Shown one piece after another: positions 33,957 to 41,543 of a stretch of DNA of 64,000 nucleotides. The position numbers were made by a program, and so were the translations under genes. The notes under the pieces were generated by a model. That model was not told where the DNA came from, did not search any database, and worked only from the letters and a program-made list of their open reading frames with translations. The stretch is from Sphingobacterium alkalisoli. GTDB taxonomy: Bacteria > Bacteroidota > Bacteroidia > Sphingobacteriales > Sphingobacteriaceae. The stretch spans positions 1 to 64,000 of the forward strand of contig NZ_SUKA01000002.1 of NCBI RefSeq assembly GCF_005049105.1, in the 5' to 3' direction. Positions within the stretch are counted from its first letter, which is position 1, and every line of letters begins with the position of its first letter.

Positions 33957-34530
33957 ATGTCCAGAAAATGCAAGTTTCATAATCCGGAAGGTATGTACTT
34001 TACGAGTTTTGCTACAGTAAATTGGATAGATGTATTTGTACGTGAAATTTACTGTGATGAGTTGGTAAACTCTTTGCGATACTGTATAAAGGAGAAAGGG
34101 ATGTTGTTGTATGCATGGAGCATCATGCCAAGCTATGTACATTTAATATTTAATATTGCTGGATTTTAGGCGTTTTACAGCTAAGAGTCTATAGTCAGCC
34201 ATTCGGGAAAATCCGCAGGAGAGTAGAAAAGAATAGATTCTTTGGATGATGGGTCGATCGGGTAGGAAAATCGGACAGGACTATCAATTTTGGCAACAGC
34301 ACAACAAACCAATTGAGCTTTGGAGCGTTGATGTGATTGATCAAAAAGTTGACTATATTCCCAATAATCCTGTTGATCAGGTTGTTTCGAAACCACATTA
34401 TTGGAAGTATAGTAGTGCCATAGATTATAGCGGAGGAAAAGGTTTTTTGAATTGGCAGAACTTCAGAAGCGGGAAATATTGGCACAGGTTACAAACCCGC
34501 CCCAGCAAGGAGAAATCATCAAGCACGTAA
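33957..34530 (+). pseudogene. REP-associated tyrosine transposase (RAYT), inactivated
   Basis: The first part (33957-34160) reads MSRKCKFHNPEGMYFTSFATVNW and ends AWSIMPSYVHLIF, the N-terminal half of a Y1/HUH transposase of the RAYT type. The HUH motif, normally His-hydrophobic-His, reads Tyr-Val-His. After a frame change the rest continues from 34162 as DFRRFTAKSL, then a TAG at 34192, SAIRENPQESRKE, a TAG at 34234, ILWMMGRSG, DYQFWQQHNKPIELW and HYWKYSSAIDYSGGKG. Two nonsense codons, a frameshift with some lost codons and the altered catalytic motif show that it is dead. Family members act on REP palindromes such as those at 37984-38211. Confidence 0.85.
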
Positions 34531-34552
34531 TACCTTATAGATAGGATATATC

Positions 34553-34954
34553 ATGGCATATAAAATTGAAAAATTCATATGTAGTAAAGAAGAATTTATA
34601 ATGGAGGATTTCTGGTCTTCTTTAATTTTTTATAATATTTTTCGAACACTTACAAAACTTAACATACCCATAACGGATAGTGTTTTAATAAGTGGAAGTA
34701 GCATTGAAGATATTATTATTTCTCTAGAAGAAGTAATAGACGGTATTCTTAAAGAATGGTATGTCGAACCACAAGTGAAAAAATTTATCAAGCGAAGATC
34801 CAATTATATTGTTTTATCTCATAACAATCGAAATTACAAAATTGATTATCGGATCAACCATATCGGTAGGGCTATTTATGCAATAGATATATTGATGAAG
34901 TGCTTAGTGAGACAGCGGGAAGCAGAAGAAAATATTTTTATTGAGTTTAGTTAA
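34553..34954 (+). CDS. Unknown small protein, orphan immunity candidate
   Basis: 133 residues, no signal peptide or membrane helix, not recognised. Visible features are an acidic helical middle (ISGSSIEDIIISLEEVIDGI) and a basic stretch (VEPQVKKFIKRRSNYIVLSH). It is AT-rich, follows the dead transposase and rhs fragment, and overlaps the next small gene by one base (TAATG), indicating translational coupling. Location behind a displaced rhs core suggests an orphan immunity or tip-derived gene; the sequence itself gives no proof. Confidence 0.5.
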   Translation: MAYKIEKFICSKEEFIMEDFWSSLIFYNIFRTLTKLNIPITDSVLISGSSIEDIIISLEEVIDGILKEWYVEPQVKKFIKRRSNYIVLSHNNRNYKIDYRINHIGRAIYAIDILMKCLVRQREAEENIFIEFS

Positions 34955-35181
34955 TGGATTATCTTAAAAATTGGAGAATTTGTATGTATTCGAAGTTCAC
35001 ATTGGAAAAGAATGGAATAGTTGTTTTTGACAAGAATATTGACAAAAGCAAAAAAGGTATTGAGTTTTTTCTAGAAATGTATAAAGGAATAAAAATAGAT
35101 GACAACAATATTGTAATTACAGGTTCTAAAGATGTCGAGTACCTTCCGTTAAACATCCCCTTTGATAAAGTGATGTTTTAG
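34954..35181 (+). CDS. Very small protein, coupled to the preceding orphan gene
   Basis: 75 residues from the ATG at 34954, which overlaps the stop of the upstream gene; an internal ATG at 34984 would give 65. The sequence is charged, with YSKFTLEKNGIVVFDKNIDK and GIEFFLEMYKGIKIDDNNIV, compatible with a small alpha/beta domain. No family is recognised. Same AT-rich composition as the other suspected immunity genes. Confidence 0.45.
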   Translation: MDYLKNWRICMYSKFTLEKNGIVVFDKNIDKSKKGIEFFLEMYKGIKIDDNNIVITGSKDVEYLPLNIPFDKVMF

Positions 35182-35226
35182 AGCTATTTTTTAAGAAGCC
35201 TTCAGGGATGAGGTTTGGGTTAAATA

Positions 35227-35272
35227 TTATACTGAATAACAAAGTGTTAGGGGGGGGTGTTATTCAGTATAA
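35227..35272. terminator. Perfect 15-bp hairpin with G8 loop between convergent genes
   Basis: TTATACTGAATAACA (35227-35241) is exactly complementary to TGTTATTCAGTATAA (35258-35272). The 16-nt loop contains eight consecutive G. It lies between the converging ends of the genes at 35181 and 35301, so a bidirectional transcription stop is the plain reading, although no T run follows on either strand. Confidence 0.55.
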
Positions 35273-35300
35273 ACGATCAGTCGAAGACTATAAAGCTTTT

Positions 35301-36209
35301 TTATTTCTTTAATCCATTAACTTCTTCTTGTAACGCTTTGATTTGTTTGTGTTGATCAATGAGGTATAAGGTCAGCTCTTCAATTTTTTCGACAAGGATT
35401 TTATTGAGTTCACCCAGTGCGATACCGTTATCGATTACTTCTTTAGCTGGCTGAATATTTGGCAAATGTTTATGCGTTGAAATAAACTGTTCCAAACTAT
35501 CTAAAGATATTTTCTTGTATTCGGGTTCAAAAACATAATCTGGCCAATTGGCAGTCTCTACCTTAATTTCTTGTGCTCTGATGTTACCCTTAACGGAAAG
35601 TTTTTCTGTAGGAGTAGCTGTTCCAATTCCTACATTGCCATTGCTGATGACCTTTATGGCCAATTTACCGCTACCGTCTATAGACGTATTACCAACGATA
35701 AGGTCCCAATCAAAAGTCATGGGTAGTAGGTTCACCGATTGGGTTTCTGTTCCCGTAATGTTGTAGGTCGAAAAACTTGTATTGAAATTAATAGAACGTA
35801 TCTTAATATCTACTTTTAAATTCGTATTAATACCCAACGTATTAATTGCACGTATACGAAATGCTCTGGTTGATGTGTTATGGTCGACAGTAAAATTTAC
35901 ACCATTTGCCGTATATACATTATTATTTATTCTGCCCGCCTCAAGCCAGCGGTTAGGATTGGAATGTTTCGAAGAGGCTATGTGAGTAGCAGCGGCAGCG
36001 ATGTTCCCCCTGGTATAAGCAATAGAGATTTCATAATGCCCCGACGCTCCTACTGCGATAGGAGTTGCTTTGGCAAACTCAATGTAATCACCGACTTGAT
36101 AATCACTTGGAAAGGTAACGCTAGTGACTAAATAATCTGCACTGCTTTGTGCATGCGCCTTTGTGACTAGCGCTAGGCCAAAAAATAATAATACAATGTT
36201 TAGTTTCAT
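35301..36209 (-). CDS. Secreted tail-fibre-like surface protein
   Basis: 302 residues with a signal peptide (MKLNIVLLFFGLALVTKAHAQ). Residues about 22-185 form a beta-rich domain of unknown type. Residues 190-302 have the common Bacteroidota fibre ending: NGNVGIGTATPTEKLSVKGN, YVFEPEYKKISLDSLEQFI, HKHLPNIQPAKEVIDNGI and a C-terminal coiled coil (KILVEKIEELTLYLIDQHKQ). It differs from the 4923 protein in lacking the S74 chaperone motif. Minus strand, 71 bp downstream of gspF, so possibly transcribed with the second T2SS half and a possible cargo. No type IX sorting signal is visible. Confidence 0.75.
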   Translation of the reverse strand: MKLNIVLLFFGLALVTKAHAQSSADYLVTSVTFPSDYQVGDYIEFAKATPIAVGASGHYEISIAYTRGNIAAAATHIASSKHSNPNRWLEAGRINNNVYTANGVNFTVDHNTSTRAFRIRAINTLGINTNLKVDIKIRSINFNTSFSTYNITGTETQSVNLLPMTFDWDLIVGNTSIDGSGKLAIKVISNGNVGIGTATPTEKLSVKGNIRAQEIKVETANWPDYVFEPEYKKISLDSLEQFISTHKHLPNIQPAKEVIDNGIALGELNKILVEKIEELTLYLIDQHKQIKALQEEVNGLKK

Positions 36210-36279
36210 GTTTTTTTATTGATGTTGTGATATGAATAAGTATACAAGCTTGTGTTTTATATATCGTCAATACTTTGTT

Positions 36280-37425
36280 CTAAAAACTATTACTCATCTG
36301 GAACATTGGTAGGTACATAGCGATCAAAATCAACCCCACAACCAGTCCTAAAAAAATAATGATCAATGGCTCAAGCACCGTAGAAATAGTGGAGGTCTTG
36401 TATTCCACTTCCTCGGTGAGCTGGGTAGCAATCTTATCGAAAAAGAAATCCAGTCGGTTTACTTCTTCACCTACTTTGATCAGCTGCACAATCTTACCGG
36501 GATAGAAATCAAATTTTGCCAAACTGTTGTGCAAACTCTCACCGTGAAGGATAAGATCTTCGGTCTGCAGCAGGGATTGTTGAATGGGATAGAAATCCGA
36601 CATCTGCCGTACCAGTTGTATGGCCTGCAACAAGGGGGTATTTGTGCTTACCAGCAGCCGCATCGTATTGGCAAAGCGAGCCAAATGGATCTTACGGATA
36701 ATATCGCCAGCAACGGGAAGCTTAAGGAGTATGGTAGATGACCACTTGCGGTACCATACCTTCTTTCTGCTGCTGTATAGTCCAAAGGCAATTACGGCAA
36801 AGAACAACATGGCCCACCAAAAGGTTTGATCTAAAAAATTGGATACATCGAGGATAAAGCCGGTAATCCAAGGCAGCTCCCCGCCAAATCGGGTGAACAC
36901 ATCGGCAAACATCGGTACCACAAACTTGAGCATAAAGAATACGGCCCCCATAGAGGTACACAACACGATCAGCGGATAGGTGAGAGCGGAAATAATCTTG
37001 CGTCGCTGCGCAATCTTATTTTTATAATAATCGGCCAGCTCTTTGAGCACTTCGCCTAACTTTCCGGTTTCTTCACCGATCTGTATGCCGTAATATTCGT
37101 AATCGCTAAATTTCCCTCTTTTTTTGCGTAAGGCCTCGGAAAGGGGATCGCCCTGCAATACCTGCTCCCGGATTTCATGGAAGAGCTGCCCTTCTTTTGT
37201 CTTTTTTTGATCGATAAGCACCAATTCGAAGGCGGTCTTCAGATCGACCCCGGATAATAAAAGCATACTTAGCTCGATGTAGAACTCTTCCTTCTTTCGG
37301 TCGCCCAGCTGCTTGCTGCCAAAGCTGATATCTTTATTGAGCAATGCCAACAGATCAAACGAAGGCGCCTTTTCGGACGAAACTGCTTTCTTCTTTTTAT
37401 AGGATGAAATATCAATCTGCGACAT
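36280..37425 (-). CDS. gspF: Type II secretion inner-membrane platform protein GspF
   Basis: 381 residues, typical GspF/PilC length and layout: two cytosolic GspF domains (about 45-165 and 245-360), the first with ELSMLLLSGVDLKTAFELV, the second with RFANTMRLLVSTNTPLLQAI and VGEEVNRLDFFFDKIA, separated by transmembrane helices near 160-225 and followed by a C-terminal helix (LEPLIIIFLGLVVGLILIAM). It is the platform contacted by GspE and GspL. GspF is normally next to gspE, whereas here it lies 19 kb away on the opposite strand. Last gene of the T2SS block read from 41276. Confidence 0.92.
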   Translation of the reverse strand: MSQIDISSYKKKKAVSSEKAPSFDLLALLNKDISFGSKQLGDRKKEEFYIELSMLLLSGVDLKTAFELVLIDQKKTKEGQLFHEIREQVLQGDPLSEALRKKRGKFSDYEYYGIQIGEETGKLGEVLKELADYYKNKIAQRRKIISALTYPLIVLCTSMGAVFFMLKFVVPMFADVFTRFGGELPWITGFILDVSNFLDQTFWWAMLFFAVIAFGLYSSRKKVWYRKWSSTILLKLPVAGDIIRKIHLARFANTMRLLVSTNTPLLQAIQLVRQMSDFYPIQQSLLQTEDLILHGESLHNSLAKFDFYPGKIVQLIKVGEEVNRLDFFFDKIATQLTEEVEYKTSTISTVLEPLIIIFLGLVVGLILIAMYLPMFQMSNSF

Positions 37426-37430
37426 AGGCT

Positions 37431-37925
37431 CTACTCGATGGGAATAACTCCGGTTAACTGTAGGGATGAATATTGTTTGTATATATGTAAAGGTACGATT
37501 TTATCGTCGATCTGCAATGGGATGGTATACGACTGGATCAGGTTGCTTTCGAAATTTCCGCTGTTTACAAAATCATACTGGGGTATGTCATAGCTGATCA
37601 GAAAGCTATCGGTACGCAATGCATACTGCTCGCGGAGGATAAGGGAATCTAAAAACGTATAATCGATGTATCCTACGGAATCTTTAAGACGTAACACTGC
37701 CTGATCTAAAAATATGCTGTCGGCACGATAGCTGTCTACCTTGATTCGGTGTCGGAAAAGGTCAACGGAATATTGATCTCTTTTTTTTATCTGCTGATCG
37801 GATAGTAAGCGGTTAAAGGTTGAAAAGGCGTAATAGGCAAATGCGCTTAATATCGCAACAAGCAACATCGCTATGGTTACTTCCAGTAGGGTAAAGGCTG
37901 CTAATTGATGTCGATGGTGTCGCAT
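37431..37925 (-). CDS. Minor pseudopilin (GspJ/GspI-like)
   Basis: 164 residues. Leader MRHHRHQLAA, cleavage before Phe, then FTLLEVTIAMLLVAILSAFA with Glu at +5: a complete type IV pilin-like N-terminus. The globular part is beta-rich and not specific. It is separated from the preceding pseudopilin gene by the REP cluster (about 250 bp) and ends 5 bp before gspF. Length and position suggest the GspJ-type tip pseudopilin, but the exact subtype cannot be fixed. Confidence 0.8.
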   Translation of the reverse strand: MRHHRHQLAAFTLLEVTIAMLLVAILSAFAYYAFSTFNRLLSDQQIKKRDQYSVDLFRHRIKVDSYRADSIFLDQAVLRLKDSVGYIDYTFLDSLILREQYALRTDSFLISYDIPQYDFVNSGNFESNLIQSYTIPLQIDDKIVPLHIYKQYSSLQLTGVIPIE

Positions 37926-37983
37926 GCGTAAAAATAAATATAAAGCGTGTAATTTAAAGTTTTTTTGTTTTCATTCGTCGAGA

Positions 37984-38211
37984 AAGATTGCCACGTCGTA
38001 CCTCCTCGCAATGAACGTAGGGATGGTATCTTCTTGCGATGACACGATGGCTAAAAAGCACGTCTTTGCGAGGAGCATGGCGACGCGGCAATCTGTGCTT
38101 TTGCCAGAAAGATTGCCACGTCGTACCTCCTCGCAATGACGATGATAGTGTTAGTGAAGACGTACAATCTCCGCGTCATTGCGAACCTGAGGTACGAAGG
38201 TGTGGCAATCT
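37984..38211. repeat. Cluster of REP-like palindromes in alternating orientation
   Basis: Units: 37985-38014 (AGATTGCCACGTCG...CGCAATGA, reverse), a fragment at 38031-38046, 38061-38094 (CGTCTTTGCGAGGAG...GGCAATCT, forward), 38110-38141 (reverse) and 38174-38211 (forward). The 38061-38141 pair forms one large hairpin. Forward and reverse units alternate as in bacterial interspersed mosaic elements. The last unit runs into the 3' end of the pseudopilin gene at 38176. Confidence 0.85.
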
Positions 38212-38562
38212 AAGTTGAATCTCGATAAGACTGTCGACCACGGCATGGTCGGCGAGGCGTTCGGCGTAGACAGTTACTTTTGTGAGGTCGGGGTATGCCG
38301 TGAGAGGTTCTTCTTCGAGGTAATAAACCACGCTACCGATCGTCTGGGTAGGCGGAATGTCTTCGTCTTGTCGGTATTGAAATAGGATATCCTGCATCTG
38401 GGCCTGAATGGTTTTGGATTCCCGGGACTGGGTACTGCTGGTTAAGTTAGCAAAGATCATCATGCCTACGGCAAACACACTGAGCAGGATGACCATCGCA
38501 ATTAGTACCTCGACCAACGTAGAGGCTTTTAATCTTCGTCGCGTTATCTTCATCGTCTTCAT
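38176..38562 (-). CDS. Minor pseudopilin with REP-derived C-terminus
   Basis: 128 residues. Leader MKTMKITRRRLKA, then STLVEVLIAMVILLSVFAVG with Glu at +5, a type IV pilin-like N-terminus. The globular part is short and beta-rich. The last 11 residues (about PHLRTSGSQ) and the TGA stop are encoded by the REP unit at 38174-38211, so the original C-terminus has been replaced or extended. The start overlaps the upstream gene's stop by 4 bp (ATGA). Probably GspH/GspI-like. Confidence 0.75.
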   Translation of the reverse strand: MKTMKITRRRLKASTLVEVLIAMVILLSVFAVGMMIFANLTSSTQSRESKTIQAQMQDILFQYRQDEDIPPTQTIGSVVYYLEEEPLTAYPDLTKVTVYAERLADHAVVDSLIEIQLRLPHLRTSGSQ

Positions 38563-39839
38563 TCCAGCCAGGTTAGTATACTATTCGGAATATTCTTTTC
38601 TTCTTTTTGCCAGGCATAGCTCTGCAGGAAGAAGGGGTGGCGTGCTGATCGATCAAGGTTGATATCGATCAGGAAGTTCTCGTACAGGGAGCTGGGGGTC
38701 TGCGTAATAAAACGATAACAGTACGTGCTGCCTCTTACGGTTAAGGGTTTCGTGTATTTGAGCATCCCAAATGCAATGAGCTCGCCAGTTACTAAACTGT
38801 TTTCGCCTAGGCTCAGCATGTGGGGTACGGAACTCCGCTTTTCTTCATAAAGCAGGACACTCCCAGCGATGGAGCCATCTTTGCCTATCTTTAACGCTCT
38901 GCGGAACTCTTCGTCTTCGGCAAATAATACCAAGGCAGATGGATACGAGAGGTGTACTTCATCGCCCACAATAAGGGAGTCTGTAGCGAAGAGTTGTACA
39001 CTTCCACGAAAGCCCTTGTCGACTCGTATGGTAGGGGCGATGCAGATGATATGTTCTAGGGTGCAGTCGGCAGTAATATGGATCAGCGTGTCGCTGGATA
39101 GCATGATATTGCCTTCTATTGCTTGATTAGAAAGCAATAGCGCTGCTTCGCTGTAAACATATTGCGTAGGCTCCTTAAAGGAACGAAAATGCTGTGGAAA
39201 TTGTAGCATCGAAGGGCTCAAAAAAGTGCTGCTATCCAATCCTTCGGCTAACGGCTGCAAGCGTTGCTTATCGATGGCGGGTAAAGCACGCTCGCTGAAC
39301 TTCTTTTTGCCTTCGATAATTTCTTCTTTGCCATCGAAAAACTTGCCGTCAACGAATGCGGGTTTGATGCCGGCTTGAGGCAGGTAAGCGGTGCCGATAA
39401 TCGTGGTACGGCCGCTTACTGATAGGTTACGGTCTTCATCAGAAACATACAGTACGGTACTGTCGATGCTTTCCAGACCGAGCAGGAAAGCACGCTTAAT
39501 GCTGTCGTGCTGATAAATGGCCGTCAAAGTTACTCTGTCGTACAGCCCCCAATTTTCTTTCTGCACACGCAGGCTGTCGCCTGCATACAGCACATCGGCC
39601 CATACGGTGTCACTGGGAGAAAGATACACCGATTTGGAAAGTTCGAAACCCGAGGTAATAAGGTTTAATAAACGGTCCTGATGCTGGATCTTGCTATCTT
39701 CTTGCCGGTAAAAGCTATAGAGATAGATCAGCGAACCAAGGATAATAGTAATGATCAACGAGATGATCAATGTAAGCTGCAGCGCCGAAGCAGTCAGCTT
39801 TTTACTTACTTGTTTTTTTTCGAAAACAATTTTTGCCAT
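38559..39839 (-). CDS. GspK/PilX-like T2SS protein with beta-helix domain
   Basis: 426 residues. An N-terminal hydrophobic helix (about 17-44, ALQLTLIISLIITIILGSLI) follows the basic start KKQVSKKL, as in PilX/GspK-type minor pilins, but without an obvious cleavage site or Glu+5. Residues about 225-360 contain repeated short beta strands (EGNIMLSSDTLIHITADCTL, SIAGSVLLYEEK, SLVTGELIAFGMLKYTKPL), suggesting a bactofilin-like or right-handed beta-helix. It sits between the MORN gene (34-bp overlap) and two pseudopilins. Role inferred from place: large tip subunit of the pseudopilus. Confidence 0.6.
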   Translation of the reverse strand: MAKIVFEKKQVSKKLTASALQLTLIISLIITIILGSLIYLYSFYRQEDSKIQHQDRLLNLITSGFELSKSVYLSPSDTVWADVLYAGDSLRVQKENWGLYDRVTLTAIYQHDSIKRAFLLGLESIDSTVLYVSDEDRNLSVSGRTTIIGTAYLPQAGIKPAFVDGKFFDGKEEIIEGKKKFSERALPAIDKQRLQPLAEGLDSSTFLSPSMLQFPQHFRSFKEPTQYVYSEAALLLSNQAIEGNIMLSSDTLIHITADCTLEHIICIAPTIRVDKGFRGSVQLFATDSLIVGDEVHLSYPSALVLFAEDEEFRRALKIGKDGSIAGSVLLYEEKRSSVPHMLSLGENSLVTGELIAFGMLKYTKPLTVRGSTYCYRFITQTPSSLYENFLIDINLDRSARHPFFLQSYAWQKEEKNIPNSILTWLE

Positions 39840-40426
39840 TGCTGTCCGAGATAATGAGCTGACCGTCGGAAGATATTCTGATCGATGTAAGCTTCTTTGG
39901 AGATTTCGTTGCCTTCTTGATAGTAGGTGGTAGAAAATGTACTATCCTGCGGTAAACGCATAACGACTTTTCCATTTCGTCTGCCGGCTTTGAGCTGCCC
40001 CATTTCCGAAGTATTGCCTTTGTCGTCGTATAGACTATATGCCCCGGTCTCTTTGCCTTTTTTCCACTGGCTTTGTTTTTTGAGGATGCCGGTAGCATTC
40101 CATTCGGTCCAGGTTCCGGTTTTTAGGCCTTTCTTAAATTGACCTTTGGTCGCCAGATCATTATCCGGGTAATAACGCAGGTAGTCTCCATGCAGTAATT
40201 TACCCGAATAGTCGCCCTGTGTTTCATGGATTTTGCGGGAAGCATACCAGAAATAAGTGTTGTCGGGCGAGGTCTTTTTGTGTATTTCTTTCGTCTGGAA
40301 GATAATTTTATGATGATCTTCCGTATGGATGGTCACCTTATTATTGTCCATGACACCCAAATAATCTTGTGCCCATAAATGGGTACAGCATGTGATCAAG
40401 AAAATAAGACTTCCTGTAAACTTCAT
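39806..40426 (-). CDS. Secreted MORN-repeat protein in the T2SS operon
   Basis: 206 residues, signal peptide (MKFTGSLIFLITCCTHLWAQ). The middle holds MORN-variant repeats: GDYSGKLLHGDYLRYYPDN, GQFKKGLKTGTWTEWNATG, SQWKKGKETGAYSLYDDKG, GQLKAGRRNGKVV. Databases often label such proteins 'YwqK family antitoxin', but there is no toxin partner here. It starts with an ATGA overlap after the GspC-like gene and runs 34 bp into the GspK-like gene, so it is a fixed part of the T2SS block. Periplasmic scaffolding is a guess. Confidence 0.7.
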   Translation of the reverse strand: MKFTGSLIFLITCCTHLWAQDYLGVMDNNKVTIHTEDHHKIIFQTKEIHKKTSPDNTYFWYASRKIHETQGDYSGKLLHGDYLRYYPDNDLATKGQFKKGLKTGTWTEWNATGILKKQSQWKKGKETGAYSLYDDKGNTSEMGQLKAGRRNGKVVMRLPQDSTFSTTYYQEGNEISKEAYIDQNIFRRSAHYLGQQWQKLFSKKNK

Positions 40427-40920
40427 TTAAATATCGTTTTTGTTTCGTTTTTGTGTGTAATAATGATGCGGTCGGCCTGTATATTACGAACAGTAATTTC
40501 CTGCTGCCGATCGCCTTTTGCCATCATATATTGCTGACCTGCTATCGTAACCATCGCAATCCGTTTCTTGTTGGACTCATTCTCAATAAAACCCTGATAA
40601 CTGATATCGATCTGAGGCTCGGGCTCCACATAGACGGCATATGGATCGGATGTATAGGGATCGATAGTTTCTGTTTCTAAAATCTCCTCATCCAGCACAT
40701 CTGTGCTATTGTATATGGGATCCCGGTAGGATAGTAAAAGGGATGCACTGTCTTTGATGGTATAGTATTCGAGATCCTGTGGGGCGATGGAAATGGGTCT
40801 GCTGCTCGTAATTATTTGCTCTTCGTCTCCGGATACGGCACTAAATACCCGATAGATAACATAGCCCCACACGCCGACAACGACGGCTAACAAAATATAA
40901 ACGAGGGCTTTGTTATTCAT
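40423..40920 (-). CDS. GspC/PilP-like T2SS protein
   Basis: 165 residues: one N-terminal transmembrane helix (about 5-28, ALVYILLAVVVGVWGYVIYR), an acidic linker (about 75-105, rich in Glu, Asp and Pro), and a C-terminal small beta domain (about 106-165) with ISYQGFIENESNKKRIAMVT, AGQQYMMAKGD and NIQADRIIITH. This order, TM-linker-HR domain, is that of GspC and PilP, which connect the inner-membrane platform to the secretin's N0 domain. ATGA overlaps tie it to both neighbours. Confidence 0.7.
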   Translation of the reverse strand: MNNKALVYILLAVVVGVWGYVIYRVFSAVSGDEEQIITSSRPISIAPQDLEYYTIKDSASLLLSYRDPIYNSTDVLDEEILETETIDPYTSDPYAVYVEPEPQIDISYQGFIENESNKKRIAMVTIAGQQYMMAKGDRQQEITVRNIQADRIIITHKNETKTIFK

Positions 40921-41276
40921 TCAGCAACTATTTCAAGTTCTCGATAGTGGTATTCGCCAACACTGCCGTCGTTTTCCGGTCGTACGCGCCAGCTGTATTT
41001 TCCGGGTTTCAGCGTGAATTCGACTTTATTGTCGTAGGTCGACGAATCGATCAGTGCCGACTGGATTGCCGTAAAATCAGGTGACACCAATTGAAAACGG
41101 TAGTATTTGGCATCTTCATGGTGTTCCCACCAAAAGGCAATAACGGAGTCTGTCGTTTCCAGATGGTCCATCGGAGCAACCAACGCAACCTGTTCGTCTT
41201 CCAGTGGGTATTCGATGAATTCGGCACAGGAACTAAATAGTAAAATGGACCAAAATACCAGTACGTGTTGTCTCAT
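40917..41276 (-). CDS. Small lipoprotein at head of second T2SS operon
   Basis: 119 residues from the ATG at 41276; an upstream TTG at 41294 would add six. Lipoprotein signal MRQHVLVFWSILLFSSC with Cys17 as lipidation site. The mature part is a single beta-sandwich: VALVAPMDHLETTDSVIAFW, YYRFQLVSPDF, LKPGKYSWRVRPENDG, as in fibronectin type III-like modules. No pilotin family match, though a secretin-assisting lipoprotein would fit the position. The stop overlaps the GspC-like start (ATGA). Confidence 0.65.
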   Translation of the reverse strand: MRQHVLVFWSILLFSSCAEFIEYPLEDEQVALVAPMDHLETTDSVIAFWWEHHEDAKYYRFQLVSPDFTAIQSALIDSSTYDNKVEFTLKPGKYSWRVRPENDGSVGEYHYRELEIVAE

Positions 41277-41506
41277 TGGAATTAATTGTTTCAATATCGT
41301 AAGTTCAATTTAGGAATATTCAATGGAGACATAGTCATGCCAATTCCGAAAATTGTACTGCGTACCAAATTAAGTAAAAAAATGGTTTTTTCACCATTTT
41401 AAAGATAATTAGTGCATTTTCAATAATCTGGAAGCGACCATCTTTGATACGGTACAACGGCTTAGGATAGGTTTAGTTTTATTGGTATAGTCGCGAGATT
41501 GTCCCT

Positions 41507-41537
41507 TTTGTCGTTTTCTTAAATAAATCTATCTTTA
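41507..41537 (+). promoter_or_regulatory. Bacteroidota-type promoter of the lipid cluster
   Basis: TTTG at 41507-41510, then 19 bp, then TATCTTTA at 41530-41537. This fits the Bacteroidota sigma consensus TTTG-N19-21-TAnnTTTG with one mismatch. It ends 6 bp before the ATG at 41544, so the transcript would have almost no leader. Confidence 0.55.
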
Positions 41538-41543
41538 CTAAAT

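Noticed and set aside
39806..40426. 'YwqK family antitoxin' label for the MORN protein
   Set aside because: There is no toxin partner, the protein has a signal peptide, and it is embedded in a secretion operon.
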